Shown here one piece after another: positions 43,333-52,130 of a stretch of DNA of 64,000 bases (position 1 is the stretch's first letter; every line of letters starts with the position of its first letter). The notes under the pieces are model-generated. The model was not told the origin of the DNA and did no database searches. It saw only the letters and a list, made by a program, of their open reading frames with translations. Position numbers and translations under genes: made by a program. Where the stretch lies: NCBI RefSeq assembly GCF_000733295.1, contig NZ_JPMI01000011.1:1-64000 (forward strand), read 5' to 3'. The stretch is from Archangium violaceum Cb vi76 (lineage in GTDB: Bacteria; Myxococcota; Myxococcia; Myxococcales; Myxococcaceae).

Positions 43333-44928
43333 ATGTCCTCCCAGCCTCCGCGTAACCGACAGGAGCTGTACGACCGCATCCGCGCCGGCTCCAAGGACGA
43401 GGTCGTCCTGGAGGAGATGGTGCGCCTGGGCTTCTGGCCCGCGCGCAGTGGCCTGCCCGGGGATCCGGCGGACGTCATCCACCGCCGCAACGAGCTGCAG
43501 GGGGAGATTCGCGCGCTCACCAGCGAGCAGAGCCGGCTCGGCAACCTGGAGGCGATGAAGCGCGAGCTGCGCAAGCGGCGGCTGGAGGAGAGCCGCCGCA
43601 AGCAGCAGGAGACGAAGGAGCGGCGCGAGCGCGAGCGGCTGGCGCGGGCCGCGGCCTGGAAGGAGCGCAAGGGCAAGGAACTGCTCTTCCTGGGCCGGGG
43701 CGTATCCGGCGGCCTGAGCGAGCGCACTCCGGACGAGGCGAAGCTGACGCGCCTGGGGCTGCCCGTGCTGGCCACCCCGGAGGTGTTGGCGCAGGCACTG
43801 GGGTTGAGCGTGGGGAAGCTCCGGGCGCTGTGCTTCACGCGCACCGCGTCCACCACGAGCAACTACGTGCGCTTCCAGCTGCCGAAGAAGACGGGCGGCA
43901 CCCGGCTCATCTCCGCGCCCCTGCCGCGCCTGAAGGCGGCACAGGCCTGGGTGCTGGAGAACATCCTCGAGAAGGTGCCCGTGCACGACGCCGCCCACGG
44001 CTTCCGCGCGGGGCGCTCCATTGTCACCAATGCCCGGCCCCACGTGGGCGCGGGCGTGGTGGTGAACCTGGACCTGAAGGACTTCTTCCCCTCGGTGCTG
44101 TACCCGCGGGTGAAGGGCGTCTTCGTGAAGCTCGGCTACAGCGAGGCCACCGCCACGGTGCTCTCGCTGCTGTGCACCGAGCCGGACGTGGACGAGGTGG
44201 AGCTGGATGGGCAGCGCTTCTTCGTCGCCCAGGGCGGGCGGCGGCTGCCCCAGGGCGCGCCGACGTCGCCCGCGCTGACGAACATCCTCTGCCGGCGGTT
44301 GGACCGGAGGCTCGCGGGAGCGGCGCGCAAGCTGGGCTTCGTCTACACGCGCTACGCGGATGACCTCACCTTCTCCGCCCACGGACCGGGGCCGCACGAT
44401 GCCGGCGAGCTGCTGCGCTTCGTGCGCTGGCTGGTGCGCGAGGAGGACTTCACCCCGCACCCCGAGAAGACCCGAGTGCTGCGCCGCGGCCGGCAGCAGG
44501 AGGTGACGGGCGTCGTCGTCAACGACAAGCCCGGCGTGGACCGCGAGACGCTCAAGCGCTTCCGCGCCCTGCTGCATCAGCTCGAGAAGAGCGGGCCCGA
44601 GGGCAAGCGCTGGGGGAACAGCGGGGATGTCATCGCCTCCGCCGTGGGCTACGCCAACTACGTGGCCATGGTGGACCCCGTGAAGGGCAAGGCGCTGCAA
44701 CAGAAGGCTCGCGCGCTGGAGGCCCGTTATGGGCGCAGGCCCTCGCCTCCGCCGCGTGCGAAGGCGAAGGGGACCGCACAGGCGGGGAGTTCCGCGCCCG
44801 TGTCCTCCGCGGCTCCTCCGGCCCAGGCTCCCGAGGCTCCGGCGGCTTCCCCGGCCCCAGCGGCCACTCCGGACAGCGGGCAGAAGCCCACCGAGCCGCC
44901 GAAGAAGAAGTGGTGGAAGCTGTTCTGA
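43333..44928 (+). CDS. Retron reverse transcriptase (Mx162-like)
   Basis: The 531-aa protein has a basic helical N-terminal extension (RNELQGEIRALTSEQSRL and KRELRKRRLEESRRKQQETK) as in Mx162-type enzymes, then the RT domain: NLDLKDFFPSVLYPRV with D247 (motif A), LPQGAPTSPALTNILCRRLD (305-324), YADD at 341-344 (catalytic Asp pair), and the retron-type VTGVVVNDKPG at 391-401. A Pro/Ala-rich tail (about 468-531) ends KKKWWKLF and looks disordered. The enzyme makes msDNA primed from the msr guanosine 2'-OH. It follows the msr-msd by 31 bases. Confidence 0.95.
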   Translation: MSSQPPRNRQELYDRIRAGSKDEVVLEEMVRLGFWPARSGLPGDPADVIHRRNELQGEIRALTSEQSRLGNLEAMKRELRKRRLEESRRKQQETKERRERERLARAAAWKERKGKELLFLGRGVSGGLSERTPDEAKLTRLGLPVLATPEVLAQALGLSVGKLRALCFTRTASTTSNYVRFQLPKKTGGTRLISAPLPRLKAAQAWVLENILEKVPVHDAAHGFRAGRSIVTNARPHVGAGVVVNLDLKDFFPSVLYPRVKGVFVKLGYSEATATVLSLLCTEPDVDEVELDGQRFFVAQGGRRLPQGAPTSPALTNILCRRLDRRLAGAARKLGFVYTRYADDLTFSAHGPGPHDAGELLRFVRWLVREEDFTPHPEKTRVLRRGRQQEVTGVVVNDKPGVDRETLKRFRALLHQLEKSGPEGKRWGNSGDVIASAVGYANYVAMVDPVKGKALQQKARALEARYGRRPSPPPRAKAKGTAQAGSSAPVSSAAPPAQAPEAPAASPAPAATPDSGQKPTEPPKKKWWKLF

Positions 44929-44955
44929 GCCGGGACTCGCGGTAGGGTCCCGCGC

Positions 44956-45219
44956 GTGAATCAAGAAGTCGTCGATACGGACATCGTCATCCTGGTGGTG
45001 GGCGCGCTGCTGGCGCTCGGGGTCCTCTACTGGCTGCTGACAGGCAACGAGGCCAGCCGCCTGAAGGACCAGTACTTCCGCAGCGTCCATCTGCCCCGGG
45101 CCCAGGCCGAGGAGTCGCTCGCGCGCCACCTGGCCCGCCTCCAGGAGAAACACCCCGGCAAGTCCGAAGCCTGGTACCTCCGCCGCGTCCTCGCCGACCT
45201 GCATCGCGACCGGCGGTAG
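44956..45219 (+). CDS. Small single-pass membrane protein
   Basis: The 87-aa product (GTG start) has one membrane helix (IVILVVGALLALGVLYWLL) and a basic helical cytoplasmic part (RAQAEESLARHLARLQEKHP). It lies 27 bases after the RT gene on the same strand and may be co-transcribed, but no such partner is described for this retron type, so a connection is only possible. Confidence 0.6.
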   Translation: MNQEVVDTDIVILVVGALLALGVLYWLLTGNEASRLKDQYFRSVHLPRAQAEESLARHLARLQEKHPGKSEAWYLRRVLADLHRDRR

Positions 45220-45242
45220 TCCGACGCTCGACGTGTTCGTCC

Positions 45243-45286
45243 AAAAAGAAGCGGCCTGGACCGCTGAAGAACAGCGGTTCCAGGCC
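45243..45286 (-). terminator. Rho-independent terminator of the GAF-domain gene
   Basis: The stem GGCCTGGA-CCGCTG pairs with CAGCGG-T-TCCAGGCC (45253-45286) around an AAGAA loop, 14 base pairs with one bulge. On the minus strand it is followed by CTTCTTTTTGG, a T tract. It lies 28 bases past the stop of the GAF-domain gene and may also stop transcripts from the retron side. Confidence 0.85.
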
Positions 45287-45313
45287 GGACTCGTGAGGCG
45301 CTGAGGCGGAGGC

Positions 45314-45901
45314 TTAGCGCGTGCCCGTCGCCGCGCAGCGCTGCATCATGTTCTCCAACTCCTGGCGCGTCTGCGCCAGCTGCTCGCGCCGCATGTCCTG
45401 GCGCAGCGCGTTCGACAGCGAGCGCGACAGCGTCCGGACCACCGTCAGCTCATCCGACGACCACCGGCGCTCCTTCTTGCAGTCGTCCAGCCGCAGGAAG
45501 CCCCACCACTGGCCGTTGATGTTGCCCACGTTGATGGGGCTCAGCAGCACCGACTGCACCCCCTGCGCCTCCAGGTTCACCTGCAGCGGCCCCTGGATGT
45601 TGCGCACCAGATCCCAGACCGGCTGCCCGCGCGAGAGCACCTCCACCCAGCCCGCCATCTGATCCTTCAGCGGGAACGTCTGGATGAGCGGCGTCATCGG
45701 CGCCGAACCCCACGCGTGCCGCAGCGGCGCCAGGCGCTTGCCCGGCATCGTCGCCGCGCTGTTCTCGTACACCACCGCCCGGTCCACCCCGAGTGCCTTG
45801 CCCACCATCTCGATGGCCGACATCACCGCCTGGCCAGAAAATCCGTGCTCCACCAGCAGCTTCGAGGCCTCGGTCACCTTCGTGAATGCTTCGAGCGACA
45901 T
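45314..45901 (-). CDS. GAF-domain sensor-like protein
   Basis: The 195-aa protein is a single GAF domain flanked by helices: MVGKALGVDRAVVYENSAA, a strand region with GVQSVLLSPINVGNINGQWW and GFLRLDDCKKERRWSSDELT, then a C-terminal coiled helix (SNALRQDMRREQLAQTRQEL). There is no output domain. GAF domains bind small ligands or mediate dimerisation in signalling; its role here is unknown. Confidence 0.85.
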   Translation of the reverse strand: MSLEAFTKVTEASKLLVEHGFSGQAVMSAIEMVGKALGVDRAVVYENSAATMPGKRLAPLRHAWGSAPMTPLIQTFPLKDQMAGWVEVLSRGQPVWDLVRNIQGPLQVNLEAQGVQSVLLSPINVGNINGQWWGFLRLDDCKKERRWSSDELTVVRTLSRSLSNALRQDMRREQLAQTRQELENMMQRCAATGTR

Positions 45902-46207
45902 CGCATGCTCCGTTCCGAGGGGGCACCCGGACTTGAATCGGGAAAAACAGGACTGAGCTGACTTCTCAGCGACTCATGGGTTCATTGAACACCAAGGGGA
46001 TTCGGACTGTCAAGTCTGTCTGGATTTTATCAGCTCCTTTGGAATTCCAGCCTTTCCGCAACGGAGAACCTTTCACGGTGAGCGTGGGCGCAGGACGCTC
46101 CGGGTGTGGTTCAGCGTCTGAGGGAGCCGCGCATCGGAGGGCCGGGCTCGGGTAGCCTCGGGTCAGCCGGTGCCGGCTGGCCAGGCCCGGACAGGAGGTC
46201 CCGACGG
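45902..46207. other. Intergenic region with divergent promoters
   Basis: About 300 bases lie between the divergent GAF gene and the membrane protein gene. The part near 45990-46050 is distinctly AT-richer than its surroundings, as expected for promoters of either gene. No RNA gene or repeat seen. Confidence 0.4.
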
Positions 46208-46837
46208 ATGGAGAGCCTGGAGTCTCGTCTGGAGTTGCTGGAGCGCCGTTGCCGCCGCCTGCAAGCCGTCACCCTGGCCGCGCTCGTACTCGGAGCGCTC
46301 GGGGTGGGTGTTGCCCTGCTGCGCCCCATGGGGGCCTCGACGGGCGGGGAGCTGGTGGCCTCGCGCCTCACCCTCATGGATGGCCAGGGCCGCACCCGCG
46401 CCACGCTCTCGGCCCAGGAGGGCGGTGAGGGAGGGCTGGTGCTGCACGACACGCAGGGCCGGCCCCGCGCCCTGCTCGGCGTGGATGCCAGCGGCTCGCC
46501 CCGCTTGCGCTTCGCCACCGCCGAGGGCTCCATGCTCGCCGAGCTCACCGTGTACTCGGAGGAGGCCCCGCGCCTCGTGCTCGGCAACAACGGGGGTTCC
46601 GAGTTCTTCTCCGTGGGGCTGATGCCCGATGGGTCCTCGCGCCTGGAGCTCGCGGATGGAGATGGGCGTCCGCGGGCCATTCTCGGCGCCGATGAGCACG
46701 GCGCTCCCGGGTTGCTGCTCGTGGACCGCAAGGGCCAGCCCCGCGCCTCGCTGCGCGTGTCTCCCAAGGATGACGCGAGCCTCGTGCTCGAGGGCCAGGA
46801 TGGCCAGGTGTTCCGCGCCCCGTCCTCCGTGCAGTAG
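46208..46837 (+). CDS. Membrane-anchored repeat protein
   Basis: The 209-aa product has an N-terminal coiled coil (MESLESRLELLERRCRRLQ), one membrane helix (TLAALVLGALGVGVALL), then an outer region of short repeats about 25-30 residues long with the pattern D-x-x-G-R-x-R-A-x-L (MDGQGRTRATL, DTQGRPRALLG, DGDGRPRAILG, DRKGQPRASL). The repeats suggest a beta-solenoid or YD-like stack. The ATG at 46208 follows CCCGACGG; no strong ribosome site. Function unknown. Confidence 0.65.
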   Translation: MESLESRLELLERRCRRLQAVTLAALVLGALGVGVALLRPMGASTGGELVASRLTLMDGQGRTRATLSAQEGGEGGLVLHDTQGRPRALLGVDASGSPRLRFATAEGSMLAELTVYSEEAPRLVLGNNGGSEFFSVGLMPDGSSRLELADGDGRPRAILGADEHGAPGLLLVDRKGQPRASLRVSPKDDASLVLEGQDGQVFRAPSSVQ

Positions 46838-46921
46838 TCCCGGAGAGCAGGCAGGCGGGCGGGCCCGGCGCTCCGTGTGAGGGCTTCCCTGGCCCGGCGT
46901 CGTCCCTACCTTCCCACGGCC

Positions 46922-48181
46922 ATGGAATCGCCACCGACGGAAGCACAGGGCTGGGAGGCGCCTGACCACCGTAATCGCCAGCACGAGATGCGCGGCCCCA
47001 TGACGCTGCCGCCCGGGCTGGGAGCCTTCAATCATGCGCTCTATCAGTCCACCCGTGTACAGCTCGAGCCGGGTCATCGGGTGGAGCTGGTGGAGAACGG
47101 CGCCATCTTCGATGAAATCGTCGAGGCCATCCGCCAGGCCACCGAGTCCGTCCACATCCTCGTCTTCATCTGGCGGCCCAGCGAGCCGTCCGCGCGCATC
47201 GTGGAGGCACTGTGTGAGCGTGCCCGTGCCGGAGTCGCCTGCCGCGTCATCGTGGACCCCGTGGGCAGCGAGGAGGTCCGCGGCGAGCACGACTTCGACC
47301 CGATGGTGGAGTGGCGGCTGCGCGAGGGCGGCGTCGAGGTGCACTACTTCCGGCCGCTCTCGGGGCGGTGGCTCGGCCGGCTCTTCGGGCGGACGCACCA
47401 CAAGCTCGTGCTCATCGACGGGAAGGTGGGTTTCACCGGGGGCTTCGGCATCTGGAAGTCCTGGCAGGGCCAGGGAGACAGTCCCGAGGAGTGGCGCGAC
47501 ACCAACGTGCGCGTGGAGGGCCCCGCGGTGCGCGACATGCAGATCGCCTTCGCGCGCTCGTGGCAGGAGTGTGGCGGCGCACTGCTTCCGGAGAGCTGCT
47601 TCCCCGAGCCGTCCGGCGAGGGCGAGGGTGATACCTGCGCGGGCTTCGTGGAGAGCATCGGCGCCTCGGGCATCTCCGAGGCCGAGCGCATGCTGCGCAT
47701 GGTGTTCGCCGAGGCGCGCGAGCGGCTGTGGATCGCCAACGCCTATTTCACTCCGCCCAAGGCCATCCTCGAGCAGTTGCTGGAGAAGCGGAAGCAGGGC
47801 GTGGACGTGCGGGTGCTCGCGGCCGGGCCCGTGCACGACTGGCGCATCGTCCGCGCCTCGCAGCGCGCCACCTACGAGCGGATGCTGAAGGGCGGCGTCA
47901 GCATGTGGGAGTACCAGCCTTCCATGATGCACTCCAAGACGGTGCTCGTGGACGACTGGCTGACCGTGGTGGGCTCCACCAACCTGGACGCCTTGTCGCT
48001 GCACCGCATGCGCGAGGGCTCCCTGGTGGTGGCCGACAAGCGGCTCGCCGCGAAGCTGGCGAGGTGCTGGGCGCGGGACCTGGCGCACTCGAAGGAGGTG
48101 ACACTCTCTCACGGTGGGCGCACCAACCCGTGGCGGCGGTTCGCGCGGCGGGTGACGCAGCTGCTCGCCCTGGACCGCTGA
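46922..48181 (+). CDS. Cardiolipin synthase-like phospholipase D protein
   Basis: The 419-aa protein has two complete HKD motifs: HHKLVLIDGKVGFTGGFGIW (about residues 159-178) and MHSKTVLVDDWLTVVGSTNL (about 336-355). The opening VELVENGAIFDEIVEAIRQA and HILVFIWRPS are typical of the ClsB/Cls-type synthases. It lacks the N-terminal membrane helices of Cls, so it is closer to ClsB or to a general PLD. The ATG at 46922 is preferred over a GTG at 46877. Confidence 0.87.
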   Translation: MESPPTEAQGWEAPDHRNRQHEMRGPMTLPPGLGAFNHALYQSTRVQLEPGHRVELVENGAIFDEIVEAIRQATESVHILVFIWRPSEPSARIVEALCERARAGVACRVIVDPVGSEEVRGEHDFDPMVEWRLREGGVEVHYFRPLSGRWLGRLFGRTHHKLVLIDGKVGFTGGFGIWKSWQGQGDSPEEWRDTNVRVEGPAVRDMQIAFARSWQECGGALLPESCFPEPSGEGEGDTCAGFVESIGASGISEAERMLRMVFAEARERLWIANAYFTPPKAILEQLLEKRKQGVDVRVLAAGPVHDWRIVRASQRATYERMLKGGVSMWEYQPSMMHSKTVLVDDWLTVVGSTNLDALSLHRMREGSLVVADKRLAAKLARCWARDLAHSKEVTLSHGGRTNPWRRFARRVTQLLALDR

Positions 48182-48184
48182 GGC

Positions 48185-48328
48185 TCCGGTGCGGCCGCCT
48201 CCAGCGCGGCCAGCGTCTGCTCGGGGGTGCTCGCCCGCACGTAGCCCCAGCGGTTCGTCACCCGGTGCACGTGGATGTCCACGCTGATGCGCTCCTGCCC
48301 CAGCTGGCGCATGGCCTCGGGGGCGAGC
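48185..48328 (-). pseudogene. Remnant of an endonuclease III-type (HhH-GPD) gene
   Basis: On the minus strand about 47 codons read GPLAPEAMRQLGQERISVDI, HVHRVTNRWGYVRASTPEQT and LAALEA. This matches the VDTHVxRVxNRLG and TPEQT segment of endonuclease III-like glycosylases, right after the helix-hairpin-helix. The rest of the gene is missing on both sides: a stop lies just upstream and the PLD gene end lies downstream. The stub lies between the PLD gene and the porin gene. Confidence 0.55.
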
Positions 48329-48334
48329 GGTCCG

Positions 48335-49612
48335 TCAGTAGTTCACCTGGACCTGGATGCGCGTCAGGTGCCCCTGCTCCTGCTCGTAGGGCGCACGCGA
48401 GGAGGTGCGATCCGAGAGGACGTAGGCGCCCGTTACCTCCAGGGCCTTGAGGATCTGCCACTCCACGCCCAGCTCCAGCTCGCGCACGTCGTAGCGGGGG
48501 GCGTTCGTCTCGGCCTTCTTGCCGCCCTGGTAGAGGGTGCCTCTCACATACGGGAGGAACGAGATGCCGAGCACGTTGTCCAGCCGGTACATGAGCTGCG
48601 CATAGCCACCGTGCAGCGGGCGGCTGGCGACGACGGTGTTCTCGTCTCCCTCGCCGAGGGACGGGCCGCGTCCCACGTTGTACTCGGCGACGAAGCCGAT
48701 GGGCTGCGGGTAGATGACGAGGCTGGCGACGGCGCGGGTATCGACCATGTTGCTGTCGCCCTGGGTGGTGTACCCGGTGCCCGTGGAGACGTTGTAGCGG
48801 CCGTAGTAGCCCGCCACGCCGACCTCGACGTACTGCTTGCCGAAGAGGAAGGGCCAGGTGAAGCGGGCCACGGCGTGCGGGGTGTCATTGCGATCGGGGC
48901 GGTTGGCGCCCTGGCCGTTGAAGACGCCGAAGCCCACCACGCCGTAGTCGCCCGAGCCCTTGAGCTTGCTGTTGGCCAGGTCCGCGAAGCGCTGGCGGAT
49001 CTCCGCGGGCTCCCAGTAGAAGAACGCACCCAGATCGCGCTCGTCCCGGAACGCGCTGTTGATGGCGTCGTTACGGTCGAGCGGGGCGCGGTTCTGGCTC
49101 GACTGGAGGTTCTCGAAGCCGTAGGGCACCTTCGACTGGCCCACGCGCAGCCGGAACTCCTTCTTCGCATCGAAGAAGATGTCGGCGTACCAGTCCCGCA
49201 TGATGGCCACGTTGAGCTGATCTCCGATGGCGGAGGCGAAGTCGGGCTGCAGGTAGATGGAGACGTGCTCGTGGACGTCGCCGAAGATGACGAGCCGCGC
49301 CCGCCGGATGCCGAAGCCCTGGTTCTTCCCGAGGAAGCGGTCGCCCTGATCGTTGATGAGGTCGTCGTTCCTCTCGAAGCTCGGGAGGCGGTTGTAGCGG
49401 AACTGCGTGTAACCCCGGAACTTGATGCGCTCGTACCAGGGCGTCTCCTTCTCCTTCTTGGCCTCGGGCGGCTGCGAGGGCTGGGCGGGCTCGGCGGTGG
49501 GCGGCGGGGAGGCCGGCTCCTGCTGGGCCAGCGAGACGGGGGACAGCAGCAGGGTGGCGCCGGAGAGCAGTGCCTGGAAGACGGGGCGGTAGGCAGAAGA
49601 CATGGCGGGCAT
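48335..49612 (-). CDS. OprP/OprO-like phosphate-selective-type outer membrane porin
   Basis: The 425-aa protein has a signal peptide (FQALLSGATLLLSPVSLAQQ) and a Pro-rich linker, then a beta-barrel: RIKFRGYTQFRYNRLPSFER, GFGIRRARLVIFGDVHEHVS, VGQSKVPYGFENLQSSQNRA, ending LTRIQVQVNY with a C-terminal aromatic residue. RRARLxxxG and GQxKxPFGxE are marks of phosphate-selective porins O/P. Substrate specificity is not certain. Two ATGs (49612, 49603) are possible. Confidence 0.87.
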   Translation of the reverse strand: MPAMSSAYRPVFQALLSGATLLLSPVSLAQQEPASPPPTAEPAQPSQPPEAKKEKETPWYERIKFRGYTQFRYNRLPSFERNDDLINDQGDRFLGKNQGFGIRRARLVIFGDVHEHVSIYLQPDFASAIGDQLNVAIMRDWYADIFFDAKKEFRLRVGQSKVPYGFENLQSSQNRAPLDRNDAINSAFRDERDLGAFFYWEPAEIRQRFADLANSKLKGSGDYGVVGFGVFNGQGANRPDRNDTPHAVARFTWPFLFGKQYVEVGVAGYYGRYNVSTGTGYTTQGDSNMVDTRAVASLVIYPQPIGFVAEYNVGRGPSLGEGDENTVVASRPLHGGYAQLMYRLDNVLGISFLPYVRGTLYQGGKKAETNAPRYDVRELELGVEWQILKALEVTGAYVLSDRTSSRAPYEQEQGHLTRIQVQVNY

Positions 49613-49776
49613 GAATGCTTCGCGCCTGCAAGCGCGGAAGCGCTCCCAGGCCGTTGTGACGTGCTCGCTACCGAATTGGGCGGGACAGCGCAATCTGGAG
49701 AATCACTGTTGCAGGGACGTCACATGGGTGCCTTCCTGGTGTTTCAAGACTCACGGACGTCAGGAGGAAGGCAGCG

Positions 49777-50745
49777 GTGATACAGCGAAGACTGGGGCGC
49801 TCGGACATCGAGATCTCCGCCATTGGGTTGGGGTGCTGGCAGTTCTCCGAGGGCTCTGGCCTGGCGGGTGGTTTCTGGGAGGCCCTGCCCACCCAGACGG
49901 TGGAGGAGATCGTCGACGCGTCCCTGCGCGGAGGCATCAACTGGTTCGACACCGCCGAGGCCTACGGCGATGGCCGCTCGGAGCGGGCCCTCGCCAGCGC
50001 CCTCACGCGGCTGGGGAAGAAGCCCGGTGAGGTCGTCGTCGCCACGAAGTGGTTCCCGTATCCGTTCCGCGGCGCCTCCAGCATCGTCAACACGATTGGC
50101 GACCGGCTCACGAACCTGAATCCCTTTGGCATCGACCTGCATCAGATCCACCAGCCCTTCGCCTTCACCACGGTCGCGGCCCAGGCCAACGCGATGGCGG
50201 ACCTGGTCCAGGGGGGGAAGATCCGCACGGTGGGGGTGAGCAACTTCTCCGCGAAGCGGATGCGCGCGTTCCATGAGGTGCTGGCCCGCCGGGGCGTCCC
50301 GCTCGTGTCCAATCAGATGCAGTACAGCCTGCTGGACCGGCGCATCGAGTCGAATGGGGTGATGGCCGCGGCGAAGGAGCTCGGCATCACCCTCATCGCG
50401 TACTCACCGCTCGCGCAGGGCCTGCTCTCGGGCAAGTTCCACGAGGACCCGACGCTCATCCAGAAGCGCGTGGGCCCGCGCAAGTTCCTGCCGAGCTTCC
50501 GCGCCCAGGGGCTCGAGCGCAGCCGCCCGCTCATCGAGGAGCTGCGGAAGATCGCCACCGCCCATGGCGTCACGCCCTCGCAGGTGGCCCTCAACTGGTT
50601 GATCCACTTCCACGGGGACACGGTGGTGGTCATCCCGGGAGCGACGAAGGGGCGCCACGCCGAGGAGAACGTCGGGGCGGGGAAGTTCACCCTCTCGCCC
50701 GACGAGCTGCGCCGCATCGACGAGCTGTCGCGGCAGTTCCTCTGA
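49777..50745 (+). CDS. Aldo/keto reductase
   Basis: The 322-aa protein is a complete AKR barrel. The catalytic tetrad is visible: Asp and Tyr in NWFDTAEAYGDG, Lys in VVVATKWFPYP, and His in LHQIHQP. KIRTVGVSNFSAKRM and a terminal NADPH-binding segment (VVVIPGATKGRHAEENVGAG) complete it. It would reduce aldehydes or ketones with NADPH; the substrate is unknown. The start is GTG with AGGAAGG upstream. Confidence 0.92.
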   Translation: MIQRRLGRSDIEISAIGLGCWQFSEGSGLAGGFWEALPTQTVEEIVDASLRGGINWFDTAEAYGDGRSERALASALTRLGKKPGEVVVATKWFPYPFRGASSIVNTIGDRLTNLNPFGIDLHQIHQPFAFTTVAAQANAMADLVQGGKIRTVGVSNFSAKRMRAFHEVLARRGVPLVSNQMQYSLLDRRIESNGVMAAAKELGITLIAYSPLAQGLLSGKFHEDPTLIQKRVGPRKFLPSFRAQGLERSRPLIEELRKIATAHGVTPSQVALNWLIHFHGDTVVVIPGATKGRHAEENVGAGKFTLSPDELRRIDELSRQFL

Positions 50746-50852
50746 AAGGGCGAGGGCCTGGAATCCGGGCCCGGCTTCCCGGGGGTTGTCACGATGCCTA
50801 CCCTGTGTGCGTGCTTGACGGCGTGAATGACAGGGAGCGGGCAGGCAACCCC

Positions 50853-51416
50853 ATGGGAAACACGGAGCATGCGCTCATCCGACGGCTGGAGGCTCGCTTC
50901 CGCCGGATGACGGAGGTGCTCTACGACACGCGTGTTCCTCCCCGGGTCCTGGATGAAGAGGTCATGCCCTTCATCGGGGAGGACATCACCTTCAAGGATC
51001 CCTGGCAGCAGGGGACTGGCCGCGAGATCTACCGGCGTGGCGCGGCCGGCTTCCACTGCATGTTCTCCTTCGACTTCGACATCTTCCAGCTCAACGTCCA
51101 GCTGGAGGAGGGCCTCCGGGGAGGCCGGGCGATCGTCGACGGAATCATGAACCTGAAGCAGTTCAGCTGGCTGTACACGTACCCGCTGAGGACGATCCTC
51201 GTCTACGACTTCTCCCTCGTGGGCTCCACGGTGGAGGAACTGAAGCCCGTGGTCCACGTGCACGAGGAGATGTGGAGCCTGGGCGACATGATCGCCGCCG
51301 TCCCGGGGGTGGGCCGGTTCTACAAGAACGTCTTCCGCAAGGGCTTCAGCCAAGGCTTCCTGGCGGCCTCGGCGCTCTGCCGCCGCGTGCGGGGTGCCGC
51401 GGCGACGCGAGGCTGA
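50853..51416 (+). CDS. NTF2/SnoaL-like protein
   Basis: The 187-aa protein resembles the SnoaL/NTF2-like cone fold: a first helix (LIRRLEARFRRMTEVLYDTR), VMPFIGEDITFKDPWQQGTG, and a strand pattern with LRTILVYDFSLVGST and LKPVVHVHEEMWSLGDM. Such folds serve as enzymes or ligand binders. The ATG at 50853 is chosen; GTG codons upstream (50805, 50811) are possible. It is convergent with the GNAT gene. Confidence 0.65.
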   Translation: MGNTEHALIRRLEARFRRMTEVLYDTRVPPRVLDEEVMPFIGEDITFKDPWQQGTGREIYRRGAAGFHCMFSFDFDIFQLNVQLEEGLRGGRAIVDGIMNLKQFSWLYTYPLRTILVYDFSLVGSTVEELKPVVHVHEEMWSLGDMIAAVPGVGRFYKNVFRKGFSQGFLAASALCRRVRGAAATRG

Positions 51417-51422
51417 GGCGGC

Positions 51423-51917
51423 TCAGCGCAGCGGGAGCGCGTACCAGCGATCGCAGCCGAAGTGGCCCGTGGCTCCCATGGGGGCGCAGAGCGGCTGGAA
51501 GCCCAGGCGCTGGTAGAGCTTCTGCGCCTGCGTCATCCCCTCGAGCGTCTCCAGGTAGCACGTGCGGTAACCCGCCTCCCGGGCGAACGCGAGGCACTGG
51601 CGCAGCATCCGCTCGCCCACGCCCCGCCCGCGCACCTCGGGGAGGAAGTACATCTTCCGCAGCTCGCAGATGCCGGGCTCGCCGCCGTCCAGGGGGGCGA
51701 TGCCGCCTCCACCCAGCACCCGGCCCGTTTCGTCCTCCACCACCCAGTAGGCGCAACCCGGGCGAGCGTAGGCCGCGCTCATGCCGTTCACCTCGGGGTC
51801 GTGGATGGCGAAGCCCGGGCCGCTCGCGCCGAACTCGGGCATGACCTGGCGGATGACCGCCGCCACAGCCGCGTCGTCTCGCGGCTCGATGGGACGCAGC
51901 TTCAGTTCCGTGCTCAT
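51423..51917 (-). CDS. GNAT family N-acetyltransferase
   Basis: The 164-aa protein is a complete GNAT domain: KLRPIEPRDDAAVAAVIRQV, YWVVEDETGRVLGGGGIAPL, ICELRKMYFLPEVRGRGVGE with the acetyl-CoA loop (RGRGVG), RMLRQCLAFAREAGYRTCYL and KLYQRLGFQPL. The substrate is unknown. The ATG at 51917 matches the usual family start. Confidence 0.92.
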   Translation of the reverse strand: MSTELKLRPIEPRDDAAVAAVIRQVMPEFGASGPGFAIHDPEVNGMSAAYARPGCAYWVVEDETGRVLGGGGIAPLDGGEPGICELRKMYFLPEVRGRGVGERMLRQCLAFAREAGYRTCYLETLEGMTQAQKLYQRLGFQPLCAPMGATGHFGCDRWYALPLR

Positions 51918-52130
51918 GGGAGGCCCAACGTTCCACAGCCTCCGCCCCGAGGCCAGCGCCGAGCGGCACACTCCAGACGGCTCATACCCCGGGTATGTGC
52001 GCCTCCGGGGAGGAGTAGGGGAGATGACAGCTGCGCATGGCCCGCCGCGTCACCGGTTCGGTGAGGTGGATTTCCCGGCCGGGGCCCCCCTATACACCCG
52101 CCCGGGAAGTCCCTCCCGGAGACAGTGCAC

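Noticed and set aside
43333-44928. Group II intron reverse transcriptase as an alternative to a retron enzyme
   Set aside because: No maturase domain, and the upstream a1/a2 and msd structure and the VTG motif fit a retron.
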